From an uncultured Eudoraea sp. (lineage in GTDB: Bacteria > Bacteroidota > Bacteroidia > Flavobacteriales > Flavobacteriaceae), in assembly GCF_947258925.1 (NCBI RefSeq), contig NZ_CAMYKG010000021.1, positions 1 to 44,253 of the forward strand: a stretch of DNA of 44,253 nt, given 5' to 3'. Positions within the stretch are counted from its first letter, which is position 1, and the number at the start of each line of letters is the position of its first letter. Below, piece after piece: positions 33,483 to 41,252 of the stretch. The notes below the pieces were generated by a model, which did not search any database, had not been told where the DNA came from, and saw nothing but the letters and a program-made list of their open reading frames with translations. Position numbers and translations under genes: made by a program.

Positions 33483-35255
33483 CTACTGCTTTTCAAAAAC
33501 CAGGGTACTGATTATTTCAGTCGTTCCAGCCTCGCCTTCACTAACATGCATTAGTTCTATTCGATCATTAGTGATGGATACCAATTTCCAGTCATCTGTA
33601 AGTTCGTTCAGAAGATCTACATCTCCGAAATTCAGGTATACTTTAAGTTTTCCTTCATAATTTCTTAGGACTCTCCACAGACCAGGATAGGTAGCACCAG
33701 TTTCAGACAGCGTAGTGGATATTAGGTGATTAGCCATAAAGTTGAATGTATAACCCATATAATTCTCGGTTCCATTCATATCGCCGTTTTCATAAAGGGC
33801 AACTATCCAATCTCCGCCCATCATTATGTTTCTAATCTCAGGAACATCACCATCATTAGTATCATCACATACTCTTTGAAGGACAAGCTCGTAACCAATT
33901 TCTTCAACCTTAAACTTCAATCGATCGTGCCTTAAGTCAGATAATGGCCATTGAAAGCTCACTTCTGGTTCAGATCCTATGGTAATAGCCATCACAAGTC
34001 TACCTTGCTCATTAGCGGTTATTACCCATGTTCCTTCAGATGTATTCTGACCATTACCTAAGGTTACAATACCTTCCGGTAAGAAGTTAAACTCATAACC
34101 AAATAATCTGTCAACTTCTTCTCCCTGGTATTTTACCTTCTTAATTACCCAGCTGCATTCTTTTAAGATTTCTCTTAAGGTATCAGGTTCAGTATCAAAA
34201 AGATCACAAACACTTTTCATTATAATCCTGTTTCCACCTTCAGCATATAGCTTAATCTTACCTTCTCCTAATTCGTATACAATCCATTCAAGGTTAAAAT
34301 CAACCAATACATCAAATGCGAGATTAATAAGCACCCCATGATCTGTTTGACGTGTACTCCAGGTACCTGTTAAATCATTACCCATTCTATCCTTAACAGT
34401 TACCGCACCATCTTCTGTAAAGTTCATTAAGTATTCGAAGTACTGATCTGACTGATTAATCTCATCTCTGATAACTTCATGAATTAACCAAGGACATTCT
34501 ACCAACAGACTTTCCAATCTTTCCTGTGTAAAATCATCATCGTTATAATCATCATCATCATCTTCGTCACATGCCTCTTTAGCCATTTCAATTGCATTCG
34601 CCAATTCAGCATTACTTCTTACTTCCATCTTTGTACCATCATAAAGTTCCATGGTAACAGGAAAATCTATGCTGATTAAGTCGTTCTCATCCAATCCTGC
34701 AAAAAACATTCTAAGGTCTTTGTCAGATTCCACAGTTACAGTACCTGTTTCAACCTCATTGGCATCAAAAGTGTACAGGGTAATAGGGTATACAAAATCA
34801 ATACATTCTATATCATCATCTTTTCCTCCTTCAATACATTCCGCAGCTAATTCCCGAAGGTCCCCTATTCCGTTTATTTCAATAACGGTATAATCAGCAA
34901 GGGTTATAACGACAGGAAAAATTATCTCCAGAAGATCTTCATCATCTTCCAATTCATCAAATATTTCTTCAATTATATAAAGGCCATCTTCAGATTCAAT
35001 TGTAATCTCAATGCCATTTGCTTTAACGGTATAAGGAAATTCAATTGCGAAGCAACTTGCACCATCAACAATATTATCAAAAGATCCGTCTTTGGCGGCG
35101 GTATTTTCAATAAGCTTGGCGGTAGAAGAGCTTGCAACTATAGTTTCCTGCTCATCGGGTTGTGGTAATTCTTCAAAAGCTTCCTGACAGGCATTAAACG
35201 AAAATGCCATTACAAGTAGTAAAGTTTGAAGCGAATACTTAATAAACTTTTTCAT
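33483..35255 (-). CDS. Large tandem-repeat lipoprotein, candidate partner of the adjacent TonB receptor
   Basis: 590 residues from ATG 35253-35255 (an upstream in-frame start would add 10 residues and include the conserved promoter leader). Signal peptide ending FSFNAC with Cys23, then an acidic linker. Two related repeats (about 65-145 and 148-230), each with a CFAIEFPYTV / CIDFVYPITL start, an acidic centre (LLEIIFPVVITL / LISIDFPVTMEL) and a closing ELAAEC / MAKEAC. An Asp-rich spacer (about 230-242) follows. Then three lipocalin-like repeats (about 249-350, 361-463, 475-590), each starting with a Trp (CPWLIHEV, CSWVIKKV, GDWIVALY), followed by a YxFNF-type strand and a GTW or GLW strand. 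No catalytic motif. Divergent from the sigma/FecR/receptor set and sharing its promoter element; role as ligand, receptor accessory or effector is unproven. I cannot name the family. Confidence 0.75.
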   Translation of the reverse strand: MKKFIKYSLQTLLLVMAFSFNACQEAFEELPQPDEQETIVASSSTAKLIENTAAKDGSFDNIVDGASCFAIEFPYTVKANGIEITIESEDGLYIIEEIFDELEDDEDLLEIIFPVVITLADYTVIEINGIGDLRELAAECIEGGKDDDIECIDFVYPITLYTFDANEVETGTVTVESDKDLRMFFAGLDENDLISIDFPVTMELYDGTKMEVRSNAELANAIEMAKEACDEDDDDDYNDDDFTQERLESLLVECPWLIHEVIRDEINQSDQYFEYLMNFTEDGAVTVKDRMGNDLTGTWSTRQTDHGVLINLAFDVLVDFNLEWIVYELGEGKIKLYAEGGNRIIMKSVCDLFDTEPDTLREILKECSWVIKKVKYQGEEVDRLFGYEFNFLPEGIVTLGNGQNTSEGTWVITANEQGRLVMAITIGSEPEVSFQWPLSDLRHDRLKFKVEEIGYELVLQRVCDDTNDGDVPEIRNIMMGGDWIVALYENGDMNGTENYMGYTFNFMANHLISTTLSETGATYPGLWRVLRNYEGKLKVYLNFGDVDLLNELTDDWKLVSITNDRIELMHVSEGEAGTTEIISTLVFEKQ

Positions 35256-35288
35256 AACGATTTGGATTTTTTGTTGTTCGTACAACTC

Positions 35289-35316
35289 TAAAACAATTAC
35301 TTTTTGAAATACCCTA
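35289..35316 (-). promoter_or_regulatory. Candidate ECF promoter of the repeat-lipoprotein gene
   Basis: Minus-strand TAGGGT (35316-35311), 12 bases, AATTGTTTTA (35298-35289), 33 bases before the ATG. Identical boxes and spacing occur in front of fecR at 35935-35962 and, as far as I can see, nowhere else in the window. Confidence 0.65.
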
Positions 35317-35340
35317 CTCTTTTTTTAATTTTTTTTAAAA

Positions 35341-35348
35341 TATCTTTG
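35341..35348 (+). promoter_or_regulatory. -7 box TATCTTTG of the ECF sigma gene
   Basis: Exact TANNTTTG match, with a T-run at the -33 position (35321-35324). It is of the housekeeping type and lacks the TAGGGT / AATTGTTTTA boxes, so the sigma gene seems not to be autoregulated through that element. Confidence 0.45.
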
Positions 35349-35380
35349 AATCAGAACCAACGATAAGAACTCTATAAATT

Positions 35381-35878
35381 ATGGACAATGTATGTGAGGA
35401 GGAAGTGTTCAGCCACCTCTTCAAAACTAATTCCAAAACGGTTTTTAACTATATATATTATAAATTCGGAAACGAGGAGAAAGCCTATGATGTTGTCCAG
35501 GAAGCCTTTGTTAAACTATGGGAGAATTGTAAAAAAGTTAGTCCGGAAAAAGCAAAGTCCTATGTTTATACGGTGGCAAATAATCTTTACCTGAATGTCA
35601 TCAAAGCCGAGAAGGTTCGATTAAAATATGCTGATCGCTCAAACATAACCTCCAATGAGACCCCTGAATTCCTGATGGAAGAACAGGAGTACAAGCAAAA
35701 GCTCGATAATGCCCTAAACAGTCTTCCGGAAAATCAGCGGACAACCTTTTTATTAAATCGAATCGATGGTAAAAAATATGCTGAAATAGCAGAGATGGAA
35801 GGTGTAAGTGTAAAGGCGATTGAAAAACGTATGCATTTGGCTTTAAAGGCCCTCAGAAGTCAGATTGATGGTATTTAA
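35381..35878 (+). CDS. ECF sigma-70 factor (FecI-like)
   Basis: 165 residues. Region 2 (about 10-78; YKFGNEEKAYDVVQEAFVKLWENC, YVYTVANNLYLNVIK) and region 4 helix-turn-helix (about 105-160; LNSLPENQRTTFLLNRIDGKKYAEIAEMEGVSVKAIEKRM). No region 1 or 3, as in ECF factors. Followed after 104 bases by fecR and the receptor. By analogy with FecI/FecR/FecA, it would be held by FecR until the outer-membrane receptor binds its ligand, then direct transcription of the receptor operon and probably of the divergent lipoprotein gene. Confidence 0.92.
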   Translation: MDNVCEEEVFSHLFKTNSKTVFNYIYYKFGNEEKAYDVVQEAFVKLWENCKKVSPEKAKSYVYTVANNLYLNVIKAEKVRLKYADRSNITSNETPEFLMEEQEYKQKLDNALNSLPENQRTTFLLNRIDGKKYAEIAEMEGVSVKAIEKRMHLALKALRSQIDGI

Positions 35879-35934
35879 TACACATGACCGGGAGTTGAGA
35901 AGGGAACATAGTGTAATATTTTTATCTGTAAGGG

Positions 35935-35962
35935 TAGGGTTTTTTTAGTATTAATTGTTTTA
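35935..35962 (+). promoter_or_regulatory. Candidate ECF promoter of fecR-receptor operon
   Basis: TAGGGT (35935-35940), 12 bases, AATTGTTTTA (35953-35962), 20 bases before the fecR ATG. Same two boxes at the same spacing as upstream of the divergent lipoprotein gene (35316-35289), while the spacer bases differ, as expected for a sigma-recognition element. Confidence 0.65.
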
Positions 35963-35982
35963 ATGGTATAAAGCTGGAAATC

Positions 35983-36897
35983 ATGCAAGAAAATTACTTA
36001 GCGAAATGGCTGAATAACGACCTCTCCGAGGAAGAACTCGCAGTATTTAAAAATTCTGATGAGTATGCTTCTTATGAGAAGTTAATCAAGGTCAGTGGTT
36101 CTTTGGAAGCGCCGGATTTTGATGTCGATAAGGCTTTGGATGATTTCAAAAACACTAATCTTACTAAAGATACCAAAGTAATACGAATGAGTCCGATGAA
36201 AAAGTTATGGCGCATTGCTGCTGCTATTGCAGTTATTTTTGTAGTGTCATATCTTTATGTCTCCACTTTAGACGAATCGGTTTCTACACAATATGCCGAA
36301 CGTAGTGAAGTAATTCTTCCCGATAATTCTGAAATAATTTTAAATGCCGATTCGAGGATAACCTATAGTGAGAAGAATTGGGATAAGGAACGGAAGATAG
36401 CTTTGGAAGGCGAAGCTTTCTTCAAAGTTGCCAAAGGGCAGAAATTTACAGTAGCCACCGCCGATGGTTTGGTAACTGTTTTGGGCACACAATTTAATGT
36501 TGAAAATAGAAAAGGTTTCTTTGAAGTAACATGCTATGAAGGTTTAGTTAGTGTTACTTATAATGATAAAACAACAAAACTTCCCGCTGGTAACTCATTT
36601 ATAGTATTTAACGGAAATGTCGTTGAGCGTGAAACGCCTGCAAACACTACTCCTTCCTGGATGAGTTTCGAAAGTACTTTTAAGAGTATTCCATTAAACT
36701 ATGTACTGGATGAACTTGAAAGACAATACGATATTGAGGTTGAGACTCAAAATGTTAAACTGGATCAATTATTTACTGGCTCCTTTAGCAACACAAACCT
36801 AAATTTAGCGTTACAGAGTATTAGTACTCCTTCTCAGATGAAATTCAAACAAGAAGGGAACAATGTGCTATTTTATGCTGAAAACGCGCCACAATAG
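35983..36897 (+). CDS. FecR-family anti-sigma factor
   Basis: 304 residues. Cytoplasmic N-terminus (1-65) that would bind the sigma factor, one membrane helix (about 72-92; LWRIAAAIAVIFVVSYLYVS), a periplasmic FecR domain (about 105-200; RSEVILPDNSEIILNADSRITY, GEAFFKVAKGQKFTVATADG, VLGTQFNVENRKG) and a C-terminal DUF4974-like part (about 228-300). It lies between the sigma and receptor genes, overlapping the latter, so one transcript is expected. The 104-base gap before it holds its own candidate ECF promoter. Confidence 0.92.
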   Translation: MQENYLAKWLNNDLSEEELAVFKNSDEYASYEKLIKVSGSLEAPDFDVDKALDDFKNTNLTKDTKVIRMSPMKKLWRIAAAIAVIFVVSYLYVSTLDESVSTQYAERSEVILPDNSEIILNADSRITYSEKNWDKERKIALEGEAFFKVAKGQKFTVATADGLVTVLGTQFNVENRKGFFEVTCYEGLVSVTYNDKTTKLPAGNSFIVFNGNVVERETPANTTPSWMSFESTFKSIPLNYVLDELERQYDIEVETQNVKLDQLFTGSFSNTNLNLALQSISTPSQMKFKQEGNNVLFYAENAPQ

Positions 36898-39463
36898 TAT
36901 ACTTCTTTTTTGCCTGATCATACTATTTGCCCTCTTTACAGGTAGGGCACAGGTAGATTCTGTTCCTGAAAATATTAGCCTTGTTGCCTACATAAGTCAA
37001 TTGGAGAAAGATTTTGACGTAAAATTTTCCTATGTTGACGAAGACCTGCAGCCCTTAATAGTAACTCGTTCTACCGAAAGCAAGCTCGAGGATATATTGA
37101 ATGATCTACAGGATCAGACCCAATTGATCATTAAAAAGTTAAATCAACGCTATTATACACTTTCAAAAAGCAGTACGGTAGACATATGTGCTTTTGTTCT
37201 GGACAATTACAACGAAAATACTGCTACGGGAGCATCAATTGAGGTATTAGGTAGCAGCATTTCCACAGTAACGGATATAAACGGACGATTTGTATTAGAA
37301 AATATCCCGCGAAAGGCATCTATCCGAATAAGGCATATTGGTTATAAACCCAAATACATTACCGCTGAAGAACTGGTAAGCAAAAACCCCTGCAAGACAT
37401 TATTATTAAGCTTAAACTACCAGCAACTGGATGAAGTTGTGATTTTTAAATTTCTTACAACGGGTCTTACCAAACAAACAGATGGCAGCATTACCCTAAA
37501 TACGGAAGAATTTGGTATTCTACCCGGGCTTATAGAGCCGGATGTTCTGCAAACGGTACAAGCCCTTCCGGGTATAAAGAGTATTGATGAAACCGTATCT
37601 GATATCAATATAAGAGGAGGCACAAACGATCAAAACCTTATTCTCTGGGATGATATCAAAATGTATCAGTCAGGTCATTTCTTTGGCTTAATTTCAGCAT
37701 TTAACCCCTATTTAATTGAACATGTTACCATAATAAAAGATGGGACCAGTGCCGAATATGGTGACGGAGTAAGTGGAATTATCAATATGAGGTCCAAAGA
37801 CGAAATTGAAGGTAACTTCTTTGGGGGTGCTGGTTTTAATTTGATTAGCGGAGATATCTATGGACAGATCCCGATCACAAACAAGTTGGCTCTGCAGGTT
37901 TCAGCCAGACGTTCATTTACAGATTTAATAACTACACCAACTTATAAACAGTTTGTAAAAAGAGCTTTTCAGGATACGGATATTGAAGGCGGATCAAATC
38001 CTGGTGGGGATGCTGATGTTAACCAGGACGAAAGGTTCTATTTCTATGATTTTACGGCCAAGGTCTTGTATGATATAAATAGTCAGCACAAAGCTCGATT
38101 TAGTTTTATAAATATCAACAACAACCTGGACTATACCGAAACGGGATTAAATTCAGCCCGAACGGACCAAAGCAAGCTGAATCAAACCAATATTTCCTTT
38201 GGTGGGACTTTAGAAAGCAGTTGGTCAGAAAGATTCTCAACTAAATTGAATGCTTACTATTCCCAGTATAATCTGGATTCTGAAAACAGAATAAATAATG
38301 GTCAGCAAATCCTTGATCAAAAAAATGAAGTTATAGAGACTGCGGTAAAACTTAATACCAATTATCAGATTACTTCTAATATAAACTGGCTCAATGGGTA
38401 TCAATTTTCAGAAGTAGGAATTACCAATTTCACAGACGTGACCCAACCACCTTACGAGAGCAACATCAAAGGTGTCATAAGAACTAATGCACTGTATAGT
38501 GAAATTTCCTATACCTCTCCTAATAAACGATTAATTGCCAGAGGCGGGGGCCGCCTGAATTACATTGTCAATGTGCAATATTTTGATGAGCTAATAGTTG
38601 AACCCCGTTTAAACCTCAGCTATTCCCTATTCCCTAATCTGCAACTAGAAGTTAAAGGGGAGTTTAAGAATCAGACAACCAATCAAATAATTGATTTGGA
38701 ACAAAATTTTCTGGGAATAGAAAAAAGGCGCTGGATGTTATCCAATAACAAAAATGATACAATTCCGGGAAATCCTAATTTACCCATTGTAAAAAGCAAA
38801 CAAGGTTCTGTGGGAATAAATTATGACAAAGGACAATGGTTTGTTGGCCTGGAAGGGTATTATAAAGAAGTAAATGGCATCAGTACAATTACACAAGGAT
38901 TTCAGAACCAAAACCAGTTTAATGGTGAAATTGGAAAGTATGATGTAAAAGGACTGGAATTTTTGATAAACCACAAAAATGCCAATTTTAGTACCTGGCT
39001 GAGTTATGCCTACAACTTAAATAACTACACTTTTGAGGACATCGTGCCGAATGTTTTCCCAAATAATCTGGACATACGCCATACACTAACCTTTGCAAGC
39101 ACCTATACTTACGAAAAATTTAAAATTGGGATAGGCATTAATTACAGAACCGGAAAACCCTTTACAAAGCCACTTGAAGGAGCAGAAGGTATAGATTTTA
39201 CCACTTTCCCCGTTTCAATAGTTTATCAGGAACCCAACAGCAGCAGACTCCCGGAATACTTAAGGGCTGATGCATCTGCTATTTACAATTTTAATATTTC
39301 CAATAGGGTTAAGGCTACTGCAGGTGTTTCTGTCTTAAATATTTTCAACAAGGAAAATATCCTGAATACCTACTACAGACTCAATGACCAGAACGAAATA
39401 GTAACCATAGAAAGCGTTTCCCTGGGTTTCACTCCCAATTTGAGTTTTAGAATTCGCTTTTAA
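36875..39463 (+). CDS. TonB-dependent outer-membrane receptor with STN signalling domain
   Basis: 862 residues from the ATG at 36875 (MLKTRHNSILLFCLIILFAL signal); an ATG four codons earlier is possible. Order: signal peptide, STN domain (about 33-97; ISQLEKDFDVKFSYVDEDLQ), carboxypeptidase-like beta domain (about 105-190; TGASIEVLGSSISTVTDING), plug (about 195-305; DINIRGGTNDQNLILWDD, AEYGDGVSGIINM) and 22-strand-type barrel ending SFRIRF. The STN domain contacts FecR to report ligand. No SusD gene follows, so it is not a classical SusCD pair. Overlaps fecR by 23 bases, and its stop overlaps that of convergent blh. Confidence 0.92.
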   Translation: MLKTRHNSILLFCLIILFALFTGRAQVDSVPENISLVAYISQLEKDFDVKFSYVDEDLQPLIVTRSTESKLEDILNDLQDQTQLIIKKLNQRYYTLSKSSTVDICAFVLDNYNENTATGASIEVLGSSISTVTDINGRFVLENIPRKASIRIRHIGYKPKYITAEELVSKNPCKTLLLSLNYQQLDEVVIFKFLTTGLTKQTDGSITLNTEEFGILPGLIEPDVLQTVQALPGIKSIDETVSDINIRGGTNDQNLILWDDIKMYQSGHFFGLISAFNPYLIEHVTIIKDGTSAEYGDGVSGIINMRSKDEIEGNFFGGAGFNLISGDIYGQIPITNKLALQVSARRSFTDLITTPTYKQFVKRAFQDTDIEGGSNPGGDADVNQDERFYFYDFTAKVLYDINSQHKARFSFININNNLDYTETGLNSARTDQSKLNQTNISFGGTLESSWSERFSTKLNAYYSQYNLDSENRINNGQQILDQKNEVIETAVKLNTNYQITSNINWLNGYQFSEVGITNFTDVTQPPYESNIKGVIRTNALYSEISYTSPNKRLIARGGGRLNYIVNVQYFDELIVEPRLNLSYSLFPNLQLEVKGEFKNQTTNQIIDLEQNFLGIEKRRWMLSNNKNDTIPGNPNLPIVKSKQGSVGINYDKGQWFVGLEGYYKEVNGISTITQGFQNQNQFNGEIGKYDVKGLEFLINHKNANFSTWLSYAYNLNNYTFEDIVPNVFPNNLDIRHTLTFASTYTYEKFKIGIGINYRTGKPFTKPLEGAEGIDFTTFPVSIVYQEPNSSRLPEYLRADASAIYNFNISNRVKATAGVSVLNIFNKENILNTYYRLNDQNEIVTIESVSLGFTPNLSFRIRF

Positions 39464-40356
39464 CTTTTATTAAGTCGGGATATTACCAAAACATGAGGAA
39501 ATGTGATTGCTGCCAGGAATGAGAATAAGAAAGGAATAAATCCCTCACTGCTTCCATCAATAAAAAGAAACAAAATCACAAGTGTAATTACCGACGCCAA
39601 CCAATAAATCAGAGATGATCTCACATATTTTATAAAGTGCTTTTTGGACAAATCACCATACAAGTAAGTAATCTGGTCTCCAAGAGATGGGATAGCGTGC
39701 CATAGGATAAAAAATATTGCGAAAGCCCAAAGCAGAGAAGCGGTATTAAAAACAATGAAGAACACAAGTAAATAAAATAATTCAAGAAGAATATTAGCCG
39801 TATTTTGTTTATATTTTGTTAGATATAATACTACAAGGATAAAAAAGGATATTCCCAATATTATCTGGTAATATCCACTGTCAATATAGATTCCAATGAT
39901 GTCGAAAATAATATCACTCACCTCTGTATGATGAGCTGCAAACAGCAGAAAAAGGATAACAAGTCCGTAAACAGTAAAAAAGAAGATTAAGAAAAGTGGA
40001 TTACCCCTTATTTTTGAGATCCAATGCTGTTCACCAAAATGGTATGCACTGAAAAGAATAAATAAACCCAATGCAATGCTTGGGAGCAGATAAAACAAAC
40101 CGGCTACGCCAAGAACAAAAAAGATATAATAGGCAAGTATTCTTAAAAAATCATAGGGTTTAGCTTTCTTTTTAGCTTCAACCTGCAGCAATTTGATGTC
40201 ATTAGCACCATGAAGCATTCCAAAGGAAAGGATAAGAATATAAGCAAGTAAATTTTCTACTGCATGCTCAAAATATACCGCCAGCCAGAGTGAAAAAAAG
40301 GTGGCAATAAGCATTGCACCTTGCAACTTCGTAAAATCTGCCTCTTTGTTTTGCAT
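39460..40356 (-). CDS. blh: Blh beta-carotene 15,15'-dioxygenase
   Basis: 298-residue multi-pass membrane protein of the Brp/Blh family, which cleaves beta-carotene into two retinals. Conserved histidines likely binding the iron: SFGMLHGANDI (His49), SAYHFGEQHW (His106, His111), FFILWHAIPS (His220) and FPHVLV (His288). Divergent from the proteorhodopsin gene, whose product needs retinal; the two starts are 98 bases apart. Its stop overlaps that of the TonB receptor by the shared TTAA (39460-39463), so the two are convergent. Confidence 0.93.
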   Translation of the reverse strand: MQNKEADFTKLQGAMLIATFFSLWLAVYFEHAVENLLAYILILSFGMLHGANDIKLLQVEAKKKAKPYDFLRILAYYIFFVLGVAGLFYLLPSIALGLFILFSAYHFGEQHWISKIRGNPLFLIFFFTVYGLVILFLLFAAHHTEVSDIIFDIIGIYIDSGYYQIILGISFFILVVLYLTKYKQNTANILLELFYLLVFFIVFNTASLLWAFAIFFILWHAIPSLGDQITYLYGDLSKKHFIKYVRSSLIYWLASVITLVILFLFIDGSSEGFIPFLFSFLAAITFPHVLVISRLNKS

Positions 40357-40390
40357 ATTCTTTAAAATTGTTTAATTATTTTAACATATT

Positions 40391-40404
40391 ATTAAACGTT
40401 TAAT
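40391..40404. promoter_or_regulatory. Perfect 14-bp palindrome in the blh-proteorhodopsin intergenic region
   Basis: ATTAAACGTTTAAT, self-complementary over all 14 bases. It covers the expected -33 position of the proteorhodopsin promoter and lies 35 bases from the blh ATG. It could be an operator for light or starvation control; regulator unknown. Confidence 0.5.
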
Positions 40405-40426
40405 GTTCAACTTTTAATTAGATTTG
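40399..40426 (+). promoter_or_regulatory. Proteorhodopsin promoter
   Basis: TTTA (40399-40402), 16 bases, TAGATTTG (40419-40426; exact TANNTTTG). The ATG follows 28 bases later. The -33 part overlaps the 14-bp palindrome. Confidence 0.55.
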
Positions 40427-40454
40427 CTAAACAAAATTAACTAAATATATTCAG

Positions 40455-41186
40455 ATGGAAAATTTTTTACTGACATTCCCGATGATTGCCAAATTAGCTA
40501 CCAATGATTATGTTGGCTTTACCTTTTTTGTAGGTTGTATGGCTATGATGGCTGCATCAGCCTTTTTCTTTTTGTCAATGAACAGCTTTGACAAAAAATG
40601 GAGAACTTCAATCCTTGTTTCAGGATTAATTACCTTTATCGCTGCAGTGCACTACTGGTACATGCGTGATTATTGGGCAGATTTTGGAGAATCACCTACA
40701 TTCTTTCGTTATGTAGACTGGATCCTTACAGTGCCTTTGATGTGTGTTGAATTCTTTTTGATCCTGAAAGTTGCAGGGGCTAAAAGGTCTCTTATGTGGA
40801 GGCTTATTATTCTTTCTGTAATCATGCTCGTAACAGGATATTTAGGAGAAGCAGTATACAGAGATGCCGCCTGGTTATGGGGTCTTATCTCCGGTATCGC
40901 CTACTTTATAATCGTATATGAAATATGGTTAGGCACCGCCAAAAAGCTCGCCGTAAAAGCAGGAGGTCCTGTATTAAAGGCTCACAAAATGCTGTGCTGG
41001 TTTGTCCTTGTAGGATGGGCAATATACCCCTTAGGATATATGGCTGGAACACCGGGATGGTATGAAGGTATCTTTGGTGGACTTTCTATGGACGTTGTAT
41101 ACAATATAGGAGATGCTATTAATAAAATAGGTTTCGGCTTAGTAGTATACAATCTTGCAGTAGTTGCCTCTTCGGAGAAAGCTTAA
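40455..41186 (+). CDS. Proteorhodopsin, green-type light-driven proton pump
   Basis: 243 residues, seven membrane helices. Helix C reads RYVDWILTVPLMCVEF: Asp88 (counter-ion), Thr92 and Glu99 form the DTE motif of outward proton pumps. The spectral-tuning position (105 in the reference protein) is Met96, as in green-absorbing flavobacterial forms. His66 in helix B is the partner of the Asp counter-ion, and Lys224 in GDAINKIGFG binds retinal. Makes a light-driven proton gradient in the inner membrane. Divergent from blh. A clear terminator follows. Confidence 0.97.
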   Translation: MENFLLTFPMIAKLATNDYVGFTFFVGCMAMMAASAFFFLSMNSFDKKWRTSILVSGLITFIAAVHYWYMRDYWADFGESPTFFRYVDWILTVPLMCVEFFLILKVAGAKRSLMWRLIILSVIMLVTGYLGEAVYRDAAWLWGLISGIAYFIIVYEIWLGTAKKLAVKAGGPVLKAHKMLCWFVLVGWAIYPLGYMAGTPGWYEGIFGGLSMDVVYNIGDAINKIGFGLVVYNLAVVASSEKA

Positions 41187-41224
41187 AAGAAAAAAACTTT
41201 AATAGAGGTGTGATAAGCACATTT

Positions 41225-41252
41225 AAAAGACCGTCTGTATGGCGGTCTTTTT
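41225..41252. terminator. Shared terminator of proteorhodopsin and argS
   Basis: AAAAGACCG (41225-41233) and CGGTCTTTT (41243-41251), extendable by a GU and a GC pair to a 5-base loop (TGTAT), with A-run and T-run on opposite sides, so it can act in both directions. The argS stop codon (41251-41253) lies at its edge. Confidence 0.8.

Noticed and set aside
40432-40439. TAATTTTG on the minus strand as the blh -7 box
   Set aside because: It matches TANNTTTG, but no -33 box is at the right distance and the leader would be about 75 bases; not strong enough to call.
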